DNA of 64,000 bases. Origin: Mesorhizobium helmanticense (GTDB lineage Bacteria > Pseudomonadota > Alphaproteobacteria > Rhizobiales > Rhizobiaceae). The stretch covers positions 98,324 to 162,323 of the forward strand of contig NZ_PZJX01000045.1 in assembly GCF_003034915.1 (NCBI RefSeq), written 5' to 3'. The notes beneath the pieces were generated by a model. That model was not told where the DNA came from. It made no database searches and worked only from the letters and a program-made list of their open reading frames with translations. The position numbers and the translations under genes are program-made. Shown piece by piece: positions 50,534-58,741 of the stretch (its first letter is position 1; each line of letters starts with the position of its first letter).

Positions 50534-51777
50534 GACACGCTCCGCAAGACATGGCCCACCGCTGCCGAACGGATGCAATCCCTTATGTCGGCGAAGGCAA
50601 CGGACACGCCGATATTGCCGGGCGCGTAATGCGCCCATTTGCCGGAATTGGTCATCACCACGCCGTCGAGACGCTCAATGATGGCGGTGACATAGGTGCA
50701 GGTGTCGGCAACCGGAATCAGGCCGAACGCCTCCATGCCGGCCAGCGCGCCCTCGTCCTGCAATCGTGTCAGCGTGGCACGTCCGGTATTGACATAGATC
50801 GGGATGCCCCTGCTCGGCGCAAGCTCGCGCAGCAGCGGCAACAGCCGCATCCATTCCTCATGCGAGAAATGCGGCGTGCCGAGCGACACCGCCGCCAGCG
50901 GCGCGCCGTCGGGTACGCTCGACAGTTTTGCCAGCGCGTGGTCGATGTCAGCGCGCGTGATGCGGATCGTCTCGTCCGGCGCCATGCCGTGAAACGCCTC
51001 GTCGATTGTGTTCGCTTCCGGCGTTATGCTCACCGCATGGAACAGCGCCACGGCGCCCGTCGTTGCCGCTGCCGCACCCAATGCCTTCAGCTGGTCCTCG
51101 TCGCGCGGTTGCGGCAGGCCTGAAATCACCGGGATGCGGTCGCCACTCGCTCGCCCGATGATCAGTCCGACGCCGACGAACAGGGCGTCGCTCGGTTCGA
51201 AAGCGCCGGTCAGCTCAAACAGGATTTGACCGCGCCGGTTTTCGCTCAGGTGCAGCCCCCAGGACGGCGCTCGCCCGGTCATGGCGCAGCACAGGTCGAT
51301 GAAATCGCCATAGCGGTTGGTCCGCGCGCCGATCACCGAATTGGCGAACACGATGGCGTTGGATTCACCCCAGGCGATCTGCTCGCCGAAGCCCGGTCGG
51401 AACCGCGTCTGATAGGGCGCGCAGGTGAAGGTCGCCTGGCAGCCGAGTTCCAGATGCGCCTTCATCAGCCGCCGCGCCGGCGCCTCTTGCGCAGCCGGCA
51501 TCTTCACCATGCCGGGATGGATGAGATCGAACGAGCCGACGTTCAGCGTCGTCGGCACAAGGACGCGACCGTTGCCCTCGACCAGCCTCTCGACGAAATC
51601 GAGACCGGCCTTGCCGTGATAGAGGCAACCGTCGATATGGGCGCCAGAAATATCGAGCAGCTTCGGCGCGCCGACTGCGTTGGAGAACGCGACCAGGATC
51701 TTCATGGCGGCAGCAGCTGCGGGGCCGTGCTCGCCCTGCAGCATCGATTGGTCGTCCGCGCTCAGTTCAAGCATCAT
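50530..51777 (-). CDS. Aconitase X large subunit (DUF521)
   Basis: A 415-residue catalytic subunit: SGAHIDGCLYHGKAGLDF, TFTCAPYQTRFRPGFGEQIAWGESNAIVFANSVIGARTNRYGD, ADTCTYVTAI and NSGKWAHYAPGNIGVSVAFADIRDC. The three cysteines expected for the iron-sulphur cluster are all present. Known family reactions are dehydration of cis-3-hydroxy-L-proline and of phosphomevalonate. The MMLELSADDQ start (ATG 51777) is chosen; a GTG at 51801 is an in-frame alternative. It follows a polyamine-type importer, so the substrate here is probably taken up from outside. Confidence 0.88.
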   Translation of the reverse strand: MMLELSADDQSMLQGEHGPAAAAAMKILVAFSNAVGAPKLLDISGAHIDGCLYHGKAGLDFVERLVEGNGRVLVPTTLNVGSFDLIHPGMVKMPAAQEAPARRLMKAHLELGCQATFTCAPYQTRFRPGFGEQIAWGESNAIVFANSVIGARTNRYGDFIDLCCAMTGRAPSWGLHLSENRRGQILFELTGAFEPSDALFVGVGLIIGRASGDRIPVISGLPQPRDEDQLKALGAAAATTGAVALFHAVSITPEANTIDEAFHGMAPDETIRITRADIDHALAKLSSVPDGAPLAAVSLGTPHFSHEEWMRLLPLLRELAPSRGIPIYVNTGRATLTRLQDEGALAGMEAFGLIPVADTCTYVTAIIERLDGVVMTNSGKWAHYAPGNIGVSVAFADIRDCIRSAAVGHVLRSVS

Positions 51778-51854
51778 CGGCTGTTTCGCTTTTCGCAGCA
51801 CCCCGACAATGCTCTCCCCGATTGCGGGCCGGCTGGCAAGTCCACCGGCCTGAT

Positions 51855-52919
51855 CTAGCTCACGGCGATCAGCACCGTGCTCTCCGGCGACCAGCTGAGC
51901 ACCACCTCCTGGCCCTCGGCCAGCCGTTCGATGCCGGTGTTCTGCACGATAACCTTGATTGTCTGGCTGTCACGCTCGACGAAATAGGTGCTGTTGTTGC
52001 CGGCGAAGATGCGCTTGGAGACTTGGCCCTTGAGCATATTGGTATTGTGATCGGCAATCCCGTCACCGGTGGCGATGCGGATGCGTTCGGGCCGCACGGC
52101 GCAGCTCGCCTTGGTCCCTGCCGCCAGCGACACGCCAGCTCCGGCGGCAATCGCCGTGCCGTCCGGCAGTCGGATGCCGGTGCCTGTGGTGTCGCCGCGC
52201 AGTATGTTGGCATCGCCGAGGAAGGTGGCGGCGAACTCGCTCTTCGGGCTGTCGTAGATCTCCTCCGGCGGCCCCTCCTGCACCAGCCTGCCCTCGCGCA
52301 AAATGCCGATGCGGTCGCTCATCGTCAGCGCCTCTTCCTGGTCGTGGGTGACGAAGATGGTGGTGATGCCGATCTCGCGCTGGATGCGTTTCAGCTCGAT
52401 CTGCATGTCGACGCGCAGCGCCTTGTCGAGCGCACCCAATGGCTCGTCGAGCAAAAGCACGCGCGGCTTGGTGACGATAGCGCGCGCCAGCGCGACGCGT
52501 TGGCGCTGACCGCCGGACAATTGGTGCGGTCGCCGGCTGCCGAGCTTGCCGAGCTGCACGAGGTCGAGCGCGCGCTGCACCTCGGCGGCAATCACCGCCT
52601 TGACCTCGCCGCGCACCGACAGCCCGAAGGCAACATTGTCGGCGACGCTCATATTGGGAAACAGCGCATAGTTCTGGAATACCATGCCGATCCGCCGCTT
52701 CTCAACCGGCACCCGCTCGACACTTTCGCCGCCAATCGCAATGCGGCCGGTATCAGGAAAATCGAAACCAGCGATCTGCCTGAGCAGCGTGGTCTTGCCA
52801 CTGCCCGACGGCCCGAGCAGCGCATAGAAGCCGCCATCGGCGAAATCGATCGAGACGTCATCCAGCGCCTTGTGCGCCCCAAAGCTGCGCGACAAATTCG
52901 ACACCTGCACACCGGCCAT
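51855..52919 (-). CDS. Polyamine/opine-type ABC importer, ATPase
   Basis: A 354-residue PotA-type ATPase: Walker A GPSGSGKTT, signature LSGGQRQRVALARA, Walker B VLLLDEPLGALD, switch histidine FVTHDQEEALTMSD and a TOBE domain. Its ATG overlaps the TAA of the permease gene (TAATG). Confidence 0.92.
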   Translation of the reverse strand: MAGVQVSNLSRSFGAHKALDDVSIDFADGGFYALLGPSGSGKTTLLRQIAGFDFPDTGRIAIGGESVERVPVEKRRIGMVFQNYALFPNMSVADNVAFGLSVRGEVKAVIAAEVQRALDLVQLGKLGSRRPHQLSGGQRQRVALARAIVTKPRVLLLDEPLGALDKALRVDMQIELKRIQREIGITTIFVTHDQEEALTMSDRIGILREGRLVQEGPPEEIYDSPKSEFAATFLGDANILRGDTTGTGIRLPDGTAIAAGAGVSLAAGTKASCAVRPERIRIATGDGIADHNTNMLKGQVSKRIFAGNNSTYFVERDSQTIKVIVQNTGIERLAEGQEVVLSWSPESTVLIAVS

Positions 52920-53710
52920 TATTTCTCTCCGCCGAATTTGAAGAAGCGCGCCGTAAGCAGCATCAGCGCCATCGACACCACGATGATGATGGTCGAGACC
53001 GCGTTGATCTCAGGCGTAAAACCCTTGCGGATCGCCGCGTAGATTTCGACGGGCAGCGTCGTCTGGCCAGGCGTCGACAGGAAGTAGGAGACCACGAACT
53101 GGTCGAACGACACGGCGAAGGCAAACAGCCCGCCGGCGATGACGCCCGGCATGATCCAGGGCAACGTCACGCGCCGCGTCACCTGCCACTGATTGGCGCC
53201 GAGCGAGCGCGCCGCTTCTTCCAGCTCCGGTGCGAAGGTCTGCAGCCGGGCCGAGACGACGACGATGACATAGGGCAGCGCCAGGGCGACATGGCCAAGC
53301 AGGATGGCGAAGAGGCCGCGCCCGATGCCGACGCCGAAGAAGAAGATCAGCATCGCCGTGCCGGTGATCAGCCACGGAATGGCGATCGGCGGAAACAGCA
53401 GCGCCTGCAAGAATTTCTTGCCGCGGAAGTCGTAGCGGAAAAGCGCCAGCGACGCCGCCGAGCCGAGTACCACGCAGATGATTGTGGTGATGATCGCGAT
53501 TTCGAGGCTGTTTCGCGTGGCCGAGATCAACTGCTCGTTCTGCCACAGCGCGGCGTACCACTCGGTCGTCCATTCGAACGGCAATTGGTAGAAGGGCGAA
53601 ACGTTGAACGACATCAGCGCCATGATGATGATGGGCAGATAGAGAAAGGCGAGCAGCAGCCAGATATAGAGCCGGCCGAGCCATTCGAGGATACGCGTCG
53701 TCGCCATCAC
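52919..53710 (-). CDS. Polyamine/opine-type ABC importer, permease 2
   Basis: A 263-residue six-span PotC-type permease with the ATPase-contact loop ELEEAARSLGANQWQVTRRVTLPWIMPGVI (core EAA...G at residues about 170-179). It overlaps permease 1 by four bases and is followed directly by the ATPase gene. Confidence 0.92.
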   Translation of the reverse strand: MMATTRILEWLGRLYIWLLLAFLYLPIIIMALMSFNVSPFYQLPFEWTTEWYAALWQNEQLISATRNSLEIAIITTIICVVLGSAASLALFRYDFRGKKFLQALLFPPIAIPWLITGTAMLIFFFGVGIGRGLFAILLGHVALALPYVIVVVSARLQTFAPELEEAARSLGANQWQVTRRVTLPWIMPGVIAGGLFAFAVSFDQFVVSYFLSTPGQTTLPVEIYAAIRKGFTPEINAVSTIIIVVSMALMLLTARFFKFGGEK

Positions 53711-54576
53711 GCAGCCTTCCGCAACACCGGTGCGGCCGACGCCAGGATGACCAACACGACGGCCAGCAGAATGAAGGAGAGAGCAGCACCCAGCGGCCAG
53801 TTGAAGACGGCAACGAACTGGTCTTCGATGACCGTGCCGTAGAAGGTGCCGGTGCGGCCGCCGAGAATGCGCGGTTCCATGAAGGAGCCGACAACCGGTA
53901 CAAAGATAAGTGCCGCGCCCGCAACCAGCCCCGGCATGGAGAGCGGGATGATCACCCGTTTCAGCATTTGCAGCCGCGAGGCGCCGAGCGAGCGCCCGGC
54001 CTCGATCAGCGAGTCATCTATGGCCTGCAGCGTGAGATAACAGGTCAGCACCATATAGGGTACGTAAGAGTGCACCAGTCCGATGATGACAGCCGGATAG
54101 GAATACATCAGATCAATGCTGATCTTGAACGGCAGCACCGCGTTGAGCGCGGTGTCGAGGATGCCGCCTTCGCGCAGCACCATCGCCCAGGAGAATATGC
54201 GCACCAGCCCGTTCGACCAGAACGGCAGGATGACGAGCAGGAAGATCGCCTCGCGGCTGCGCCCCTTTAGCACCTTGGCCAGCACATAGGCCGCGGGGTA
54301 GCCGATGACGATGCACCATAGCGTCACCTCGAGACCCAGGCGCAGCGAGGCCCAAAGCAGCGTCGGATAGAGGCTTTGCGAAAAGAAGGCCGCATAATTG
54401 CCAAGCGTGAGCGCCCACGGCTTTCCCGACAGAGGCAGGTCGGTCATGAAGGAGAAGAAAACCATGGCCGACAGCGGCAGGAAGATCGCCACCGTCAGCC
54501 AGAGATAGGCGGGAAGAAGCAGCGGCAAGGCCGACCTCAGCCCGCTGCGCGAAGCGGTCGCACCCTGTGCCGCCAT
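53707..54576 (-). CDS. Polyamine/opine-type ABC importer, permease 1
   Basis: A 289-residue six-span PotB-type permease with the contact loop DDSLIEAGRSLGASRLQMLKRVIIPLSMPGL and a typical cytoplasmic N-terminus. Its start follows the binding-protein gene across a strong hairpin. Confidence 0.92.
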   Translation of the reverse strand: MAAQGATASRSGLRSALPLLLPAYLWLTVAIFLPLSAMVFFSFMTDLPLSGKPWALTLGNYAAFFSQSLYPTLLWASLRLGLEVTLWCIVIGYPAAYVLAKVLKGRSREAIFLLVILPFWSNGLVRIFSWAMVLREGGILDTALNAVLPFKISIDLMYSYPAVIIGLVHSYVPYMVLTCYLTLQAIDDSLIEAGRSLGASRLQMLKRVIIPLSMPGLVAGAALIFVPVVGSFMEPRILGGRTGTFYGTVIEDQFVAVFNWPLGAALSFILLAVVLVILASAAPVLRKAA

Positions 54577-54601
54577 GATACCTCCTCCCCAGGATCGGAA
54601 G

Positions 54602-54630
54602 AACCAGCCGGCGAGGACCGCCGGCTGGTT
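54602..54630 (-). terminator. Strong hairpin after binding-protein gene
   Basis: AACCAGCCGGC (54602-54612) pairs perfectly with GCCGGCTGGTT (54620-54630) around a seven-base loop, between the binding-protein stop (54642) and the permease start (54576). Confidence 0.72.
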
Positions 54631-54641
54631 GGGACGTCAAT

Positions 54642-55703
54642 CTATTTCACGTCGACCTTGAGCTGCTGCCACAGCGCCAGATAGGCCTCGCGCTGGGCAT
54701 CGGTGATCGGCGCCTGGAACTGGATGCGTTTGGCGACATCAGGATCGCCCATCACCTTGCGGTTGAAGGCGTCCTCGGGAAGGGCTTCCACCGCCTTGGT
54801 GTTGGCCGACACCGGCGCACCAACCTTGGTGACCCATTCGACATAGAATTTCGGATCGATCATGTAGTTGATGAAGGCTTCGGCCCCAGTGACATTCTTG
54901 GAGCCGACCGGAATGGAAAAGGCGTCGAGCCAGGCGACCGCGCCTTCCTGCGGGATGACCAGCGATACCGGCAGCTTGAAATGCGTCTTGGCGCGATCGG
55001 CCGAGCCACTCCAATAGGTGCCGATGTCGATCTGGTTGGAAGCGACCATCTGATTCCAGTCGTTCTCCGAACTCCAGAAGGTCTTGATCTGCGGCATCAG
55101 CGAGGTCAGCTTCGCCTTGACCGCTTCCATATCCTTGATGTCGTTGATGTTCTGGCCAGTAGCGATGGCGCCGAACTGGACCGCCTCGACGGCGTCATCA
55201 CGAATGACCACGCGGCCCTTGTGAGCTTCGTTCCACATTTCGGTGATGCTGGTCGGTGGCTTGTCGAAAGACTTCTCGTTGATGGCGAGCGCCGTCAGGC
55301 CCCACACCCATGGCACGCCATAGACCTTGCCGTCATGGTCGAGCATCGGCGAGCCCGCCTTGTCCTTGCTGATGTCGGCATAGTTCGACAGCTTGGACGT
55401 ATCGATCGGCTGGATCAGCTTTTCCGCCATCGCCTGGTCGTTGAAGGCGGCGTTGATCATGACGACGTCATAGAGGCCGGGATTGGTCCTGAGCTTGGTC
55501 AGCATTTCCTGTTCGGAATTGAAGAAGTCGTTGACGACCTTGTTGCCGGTCGCCTTTTCGAAGGCCGCAATCGCCCACGGCTCGTCGGCGCCGTAGCCCT
55601 TCCAGTTGAGCACGTGCACGTCGGCGGCAGTGGCGGCCAGTGTAAGAACGGAGGTGAAGACGGCGGTCGCCGTCAGCAATGCAGTCAGTTTGGGCATGCG
55701 CAT
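54642..55703 (-). CDS. Polyamine/opine-type ABC importer, periplasmic binding protein
   Basis: A 353-residue PotD/PotF-type binding protein with signal peptide (MRMPKLTALLTATAVF..AATA). Family segments are VHVLNWKGYGADEPWAIAAFEKATG, YDVVMINAAFNDQAMAEKLIQPID, DKAGSPMLDHDGKVYGVPWVWG and AEAFINYMIDPKFYVEWV. The polyamine-specific acidic pair is not obvious, so the ligand may be an opine, amino-sugar or nucleoside-like amine. The PfkB gene is upstream by 39 bp. Confidence 0.9.
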   Translation of the reverse strand: MRMPKLTALLTATAVFTSVLTLAATAADVHVLNWKGYGADEPWAIAAFEKATGNKVVNDFFNSEQEMLTKLRTNPGLYDVVMINAAFNDQAMAEKLIQPIDTSKLSNYADISKDKAGSPMLDHDGKVYGVPWVWGLTALAINEKSFDKPPTSITEMWNEAHKGRVVIRDDAVEAVQFGAIATGQNINDIKDMEAVKAKLTSLMPQIKTFWSSENDWNQMVASNQIDIGTYWSGSADRAKTHFKLPVSLVIPQEGAVAWLDAFSIPVGSKNVTGAEAFINYMIDPKFYVEWVTKVGAPVSANTKAVEALPEDAFNRKVMGDPDVAKRIQFQAPITDAQREAYLALWQQLKVDVK

Positions 55704-55742
55704 GTTCGTTCCTCTCTTTTGCTTGCCCGGTTCCCGGGCTTG

Positions 55743-56777
55743 TCACGTATTCAGGCAGTCAGGCATGGGCCTTCCGGTCCGGCCGTCAGCTCCGGTCGAC
55801 GGACCGGCGATGTGGCCCAGGAATGTCTTGATTTCTGCGTCCGTCGGCGCCGAGGACCCGCCAAGGCGAGTGACCGACAGCGCCGCCGCAGCATTGGCGT
55901 AGCGCGCCGCCTCGAAAGCCCGCAGACCGCGCGACAGTGCACTGACAAAAGCGCCGATATGGGTGTCGCCGGCGCCATTGGTGTCGATTGCAGTGACCTC
56001 GAAGCCAGGAATTGTCTGTGTGCCGCCGTCGGCCAGCCGCACGAAACAGCCCTTTGCGCCGGCGCGAACGATGATGCCTTCAGCCTTCGGACAATGGCTG
56101 GAAAGCAGCCGGGCGGCGATTGCCTCGACATCGCCAGGGCCGGCGATCTCGACCGCTTCCGTCCTGTTGCAGCTCAGCCAGGTCGTACGGGCAAGCACCC
56201 GATCAAGAACGGCACGCGGAATGTCCGCGATGACCGGCGTCGGGTCGAACACGAAGGCAATGTTCGCTGGCAGCGCCTCTATCCAGTCGGCCAGCGCATC
56301 GCGGCTGCCAGGATAGCTCAGCGTATAGCCGGAGGCGAATACCCAGTCGTCCGGCGCAACCCGGACCGGCGCCATCATGTCGAGGCTGAGCACGCTCTCG
56401 GCGCCCGGCCACGAGACGAAAGTGCGCTCGGCATCGCCGCTGATCATGGCGACGCAATTGCCGCTGTCCATGATGGTTGACGCCTGCGTCAATGTCGTGA
56501 TGCCTTCGGCAGCCAAGGCATCACGCAGGAAATCACCATTGGGTCCGGTGCCAAGCTGGCCGCCGAAAACGACCTTCATGCCGGTGCGGCTGGCCGCGAC
56601 CATCATGTTGAAACCGCCACCGGCGACCCGCGCAAAGCTGGATGCCGTCTTCTCTGTGCCCGGTTTGGGTAAGGCATCGATCCGGTAGACATAGTCGACC
56701 ACCGCACTACCGATATGGACAAGGCGCCCGCTCATGTCAGGCTGAGCTCTGTTCATGTCAGGCTGAGCTCTGCTCAT
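55743..56777 (-). CDS. PfkB/ribokinase-family sugar kinase
   Basis: A 344-residue kinase: GSAVVDYVYRIDALPKPGTEKTASS, AGGGFNMMVAASRTGMKVVFGGQLGTGPNGDFL (substrate pocket) and the catalytic DTNGAGDTHIGAFVSAL near residue 252. It is like E. coli YegV in order of neighbours: the genes upstream encode an ADP-ribosylglycohydrolase-like protein and a GntR/UTRA regulator, as in yegU and yegW. The first 14 residues come from a 21-bp tandem duplication that gives three in-frame ATGs; the first (56777) overlaps the stop of the upstream gene. Confidence 0.9.
   Translation of the reverse strand: MSRAQPDMNRAQPDMSGRLVHIGSAVVDYVYRIDALPKPGTEKTASSFARVAGGGFNMMVAASRTGMKVVFGGQLGTGPNGDFLRDALAAEGITTLTQASTIMDSGNCVAMISGDAERTFVSWPGAESVLSLDMMAPVRVAPDDWVFASGYTLSYPGSRDALADWIEALPANIAFVFDPTPVIADIPRAVLDRVLARTTWLSCNRTEAVEIAGPGDVEAIAARLLSSHCPKAEGIIVRAGAKGCFVRLADGGTQTIPGFEVTAIDTNGAGDTHIGAFVSALSRGLRAFEAARYANAAAALSVTRLGGSSAPTDAEIKTFLGHIAGPSTGADGRTGRPMPDCLNT
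56733..56774. repeat. 21-bp tandem duplication at kinase start
   Basis: A 21-bp unit at 56733-56753 is repeated at 56754-56774 with one change. It encodes RAQPDM twice in the kinase N-terminus and supplies the overlap with the upstream stop codon. Confidence 0.9.
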
Positions 56778-57811
56778 GCCGCGGCATCCTTGCCGGAATC
56801 GGCTTTGGCCGCGCGTGCCGCGACGAGATCCGTGGCCAGCGCACGCACCTGCTCGATGTCGAGCCCCTTGAGCCTGGCGATGTGCCGTTGCGGCAGCCGG
56901 GAAAAGCCGGTGCAGGCGCCGGCCATGCCGGCGGCGATAGCGCCGATCGTGTCGGTATCGCCGCCGAGATTGGCGCTGATGATGGCAGCCTGCCAGGGAT
57001 CGCCACCGGCGATCTCGAGCACGGCGAAGGCAGCCGGAACCGATTCCTGGCTGGCAACACCGGTGCCGACCAGATCGGTGATCAGCCGGATGCCGTCAGC
57101 GGCAGGCTTGCCACGAACGAGGCCCCTCGCCCAGTCGATGCGCGCGGCAATGTCGCCGCCGGTAACCCAATGGCCGAGTGTCGCGCCACGCCTGGCTGCT
57201 GTGGCTGCATGGTCCAAAGCGGCGCGCCAGTCACCGCCGGCAACGCCACTGCTGACGGCAGCTGCGACAGCTGCCGCCGAAGCGATGGCGACCGAGGTGT
57301 TGTGCGTTGCTCGACATGTTTCCGCAACCTTGGCGACCAGTGCGTCGAGCGGCTCCAGCGGCATCATGATGCCGACTGGCGCAATACGCATGGCCGCGCC
57401 ATTGGTGTCGCCGCCGCTTCCCGCTTCCTCGGCCGGCATGCCGTCATTGATGGCGTCGATCGCACGCTTGGTCGACGGACCGAGCAGATCGTAGCTGCCA
57501 CGCGCCTTGACGTCGCGCTCCCAGTCGAGCAGCGCATTGACCCAGCGCGTATGGTCGAAGCGATCACCTGAAGCGACCAAGATGCGGCCGAGCAGCAGCG
57601 CCTGTTCGGTGTCGTCGGTGATGGTGCCGGCCGCCAGCCCCTTCGACACCGGGTGGTCGGCGACGGGTACGACGAAATCCTCGACATGGCCGTAGAGCTC
57701 GGCGATGCGCCCGGGCGACAGGAGCTGTGTCGGCATGCCGAGCGCATCACCCAGCGCGCCGCCGATGAGCGCGCCCATAGCCCGGTCGATCGTCTCGGTC
57801 CCATCCATCAT
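56774..57811 (-). CDS. ADP-ribosylglycohydrolase (DraG/YegU-like) protein
   Basis: A 345-residue all-helical protein of the ADP-ribosylglycohydrolase family: GALIGGALGDALGMPTQLL at the start, TITDDTEQALLLGRIL (metal-binding T-D-D-T), GSGGDTNGAAMRIAPVGIM and the second metal site SANLGGDTDTIGAIAAGMAGA. All four motifs are intact. Family members remove ADP-ribose from proteins or cleave N-ribosyl bonds. It is translated one base after the stop of the regulator gene and overlaps the kinase gene, so the three form a tight unit like yegW-yegU-yegV of E. coli, whose function is not established. Confidence 0.92.
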   Translation of the reverse strand: MMDGTETIDRAMGALIGGALGDALGMPTQLLSPGRIAELYGHVEDFVVPVADHPVSKGLAAGTITDDTEQALLLGRILVASGDRFDHTRWVNALLDWERDVKARGSYDLLGPSTKRAIDAINDGMPAEEAGSGGDTNGAAMRIAPVGIMMPLEPLDALVAKVAETCRATHNTSVAIASAAAVAAAVSSGVAGGDWRAALDHAATAARRGATLGHWVTGGDIAARIDWARGLVRGKPAADGIRLITDLVGTGVASQESVPAAFAVLEIAGGDPWQAAIISANLGGDTDTIGAIAAGMAGACTGFSRLPQRHIARLKGLDIEQVRALATDLVAARAAKADSGKDAAA

Positions 57812-57812
57812 C

Positions 57813-58538
57813 TCAGAACTCCAGATGAAGGGCGAAATGCGCCGGGTTGAGCAGGCTGGTGACGAACTCGATGGCGCGCCCGTCGGCGGCACGCGTCAGC
57901 CGTCGCGTGCGCAGGAACGCCGTCCCTGGCGCGCAGTCGAGAATCGCCGCGTCCCCGGCGCTCAGCATTTCGATGTCGACCCATTCCTCGCCGTGATCGG
58001 GAACAAGCCCCGCACCGCGCAGCGTTTGGTGCAGCGTGCCCTCGCGCAACCCGCGCAGGGGCACGTCCTCCAGCTCCGGCGACAGCGGCAGACGGCTGCG
58101 CTCGATCGAGATGGCATGGCCGTCATCGGCGTTGCTGCGCACCCGGTCGACGGCGATGAAGAACGGGCTGTCGACGCCGAGCTTCGTTGCCAGTTCGGCA
58201 TCCTGCATGACTTCGAGTCTGAGTGTGCGCGTCTCGGCATTGGCGCCGGCGTTGGCAAGCGCCCGCGACCAGCCGACCGCGTCGTCGACGGGCATGCCAT
58301 CGAAGGTGACGAACGAGCCAATGCCGACCTTGGTGGTGATCAGCCCGCGGCTCGACAGTTCCTCGAGACCCTTGCGGACGGTGTTGCGGCTGACGGAGAA
58401 GCGCTGGACGAGTTCGTTCTCGCTCTGCAGGCGGTCGCCGAAGCCGAGCACGCCGGAGCGGATCTCATGTTCGAGAACAGTCGCGATCTGTTCGGGCTTG
58501 CCTGTTCCGGGAGACGAGAAGGTCACGCGGCGCACCAT
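57813..58538 (-). CDS. GntR/HutC-family regulator (UTRA domain)
   Basis: A 241-residue regulator: winged HTH (SGVLGFGDRLQSENELVQRFSVSRNTVRKGLEEL, core residues about 28-60) and a UTRA effector domain (LGVDSPFFIAVDRVRSNADDGHAISIERSRLP, DIEMLSAGDAAILDCAPGTAFLRTRRLT). The ATG at 58538 fits family starts, though it has no good ribosome site; a TTG at 58592 is an in-frame alternative. Three CCTGT repeats just upstream are the likely self-operator. It heads the operon that ends with aconitase X at 50111. Confidence 0.9.
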   Translation of the reverse strand: MVRRVTFSSPGTGKPEQIATVLEHEIRSGVLGFGDRLQSENELVQRFSVSRNTVRKGLEELSSRGLITTKVGIGSFVTFDGMPVDDAVGWSRALANAGANAETRTLRLEVMQDAELATKLGVDSPFFIAVDRVRSNADDGHAISIERSRLPLSPELEDVPLRGLREGTLHQTLRGAGLVPDHGEEWVDIEMLSAGDAAILDCAPGTAFLRTRRLTRAADGRAIEFVTSLLNPAHFALHLEF

Positions 58539-58547
58539 AGGAGAATA

Positions 58548-58580
58548 CCTGTTCAATGAACCTGTATAATCCTGTTCAAT
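58548..58580. promoter_or_regulatory. Likely operator repeats of the UTRA regulator
   Basis: CCTGTTCAAT (58548-58557), CCTGTATAAT (58561-58570) and CCTGTTCAAT (58571-58580) are direct repeats directly before the regulator start. The middle copy contains TGTATA, typical of HutC-family sites. Confidence 0.5.
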
Positions 58581-58621
58581 ACCGCTCGGCAACAGCCCTT
58601 GTCAACGCGGCGGCTTTCCGC

Positions 58622-58635
58622 CGTATCATGATACG
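58622..58635. promoter_or_regulatory. Perfect 14-bp palindrome
   Basis: CGTATCATGATACG is a perfect palindrome about 85 bp before the regulator start and just past the terminator of the small secreted-protein gene; it could be a further operator. Confidence 0.35.
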
Positions 58636-58636
58636 A

Positions 58637-58664
58637 AAAGCCCGCCACCTGCGTGACGGGCTTT
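58637..58664 (-). terminator. Rho-independent-type terminator
   Basis: On the minus strand AAAGCCCG and CGGGCTTT form an eight-pair stem with a twelve-base loop, followed by TTCG. It lies 78 bp beyond the stop of the repeat-protein gene (58742). Confidence 0.65.
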
Positions 58665-58741
58665 CCAACGGACCGGAGGCTAGGAGAGTGTGGACGAAGC
58701 CTCGCGGCTGGTTCGACACTTCCCTTCCGGATGGCGTCTGA

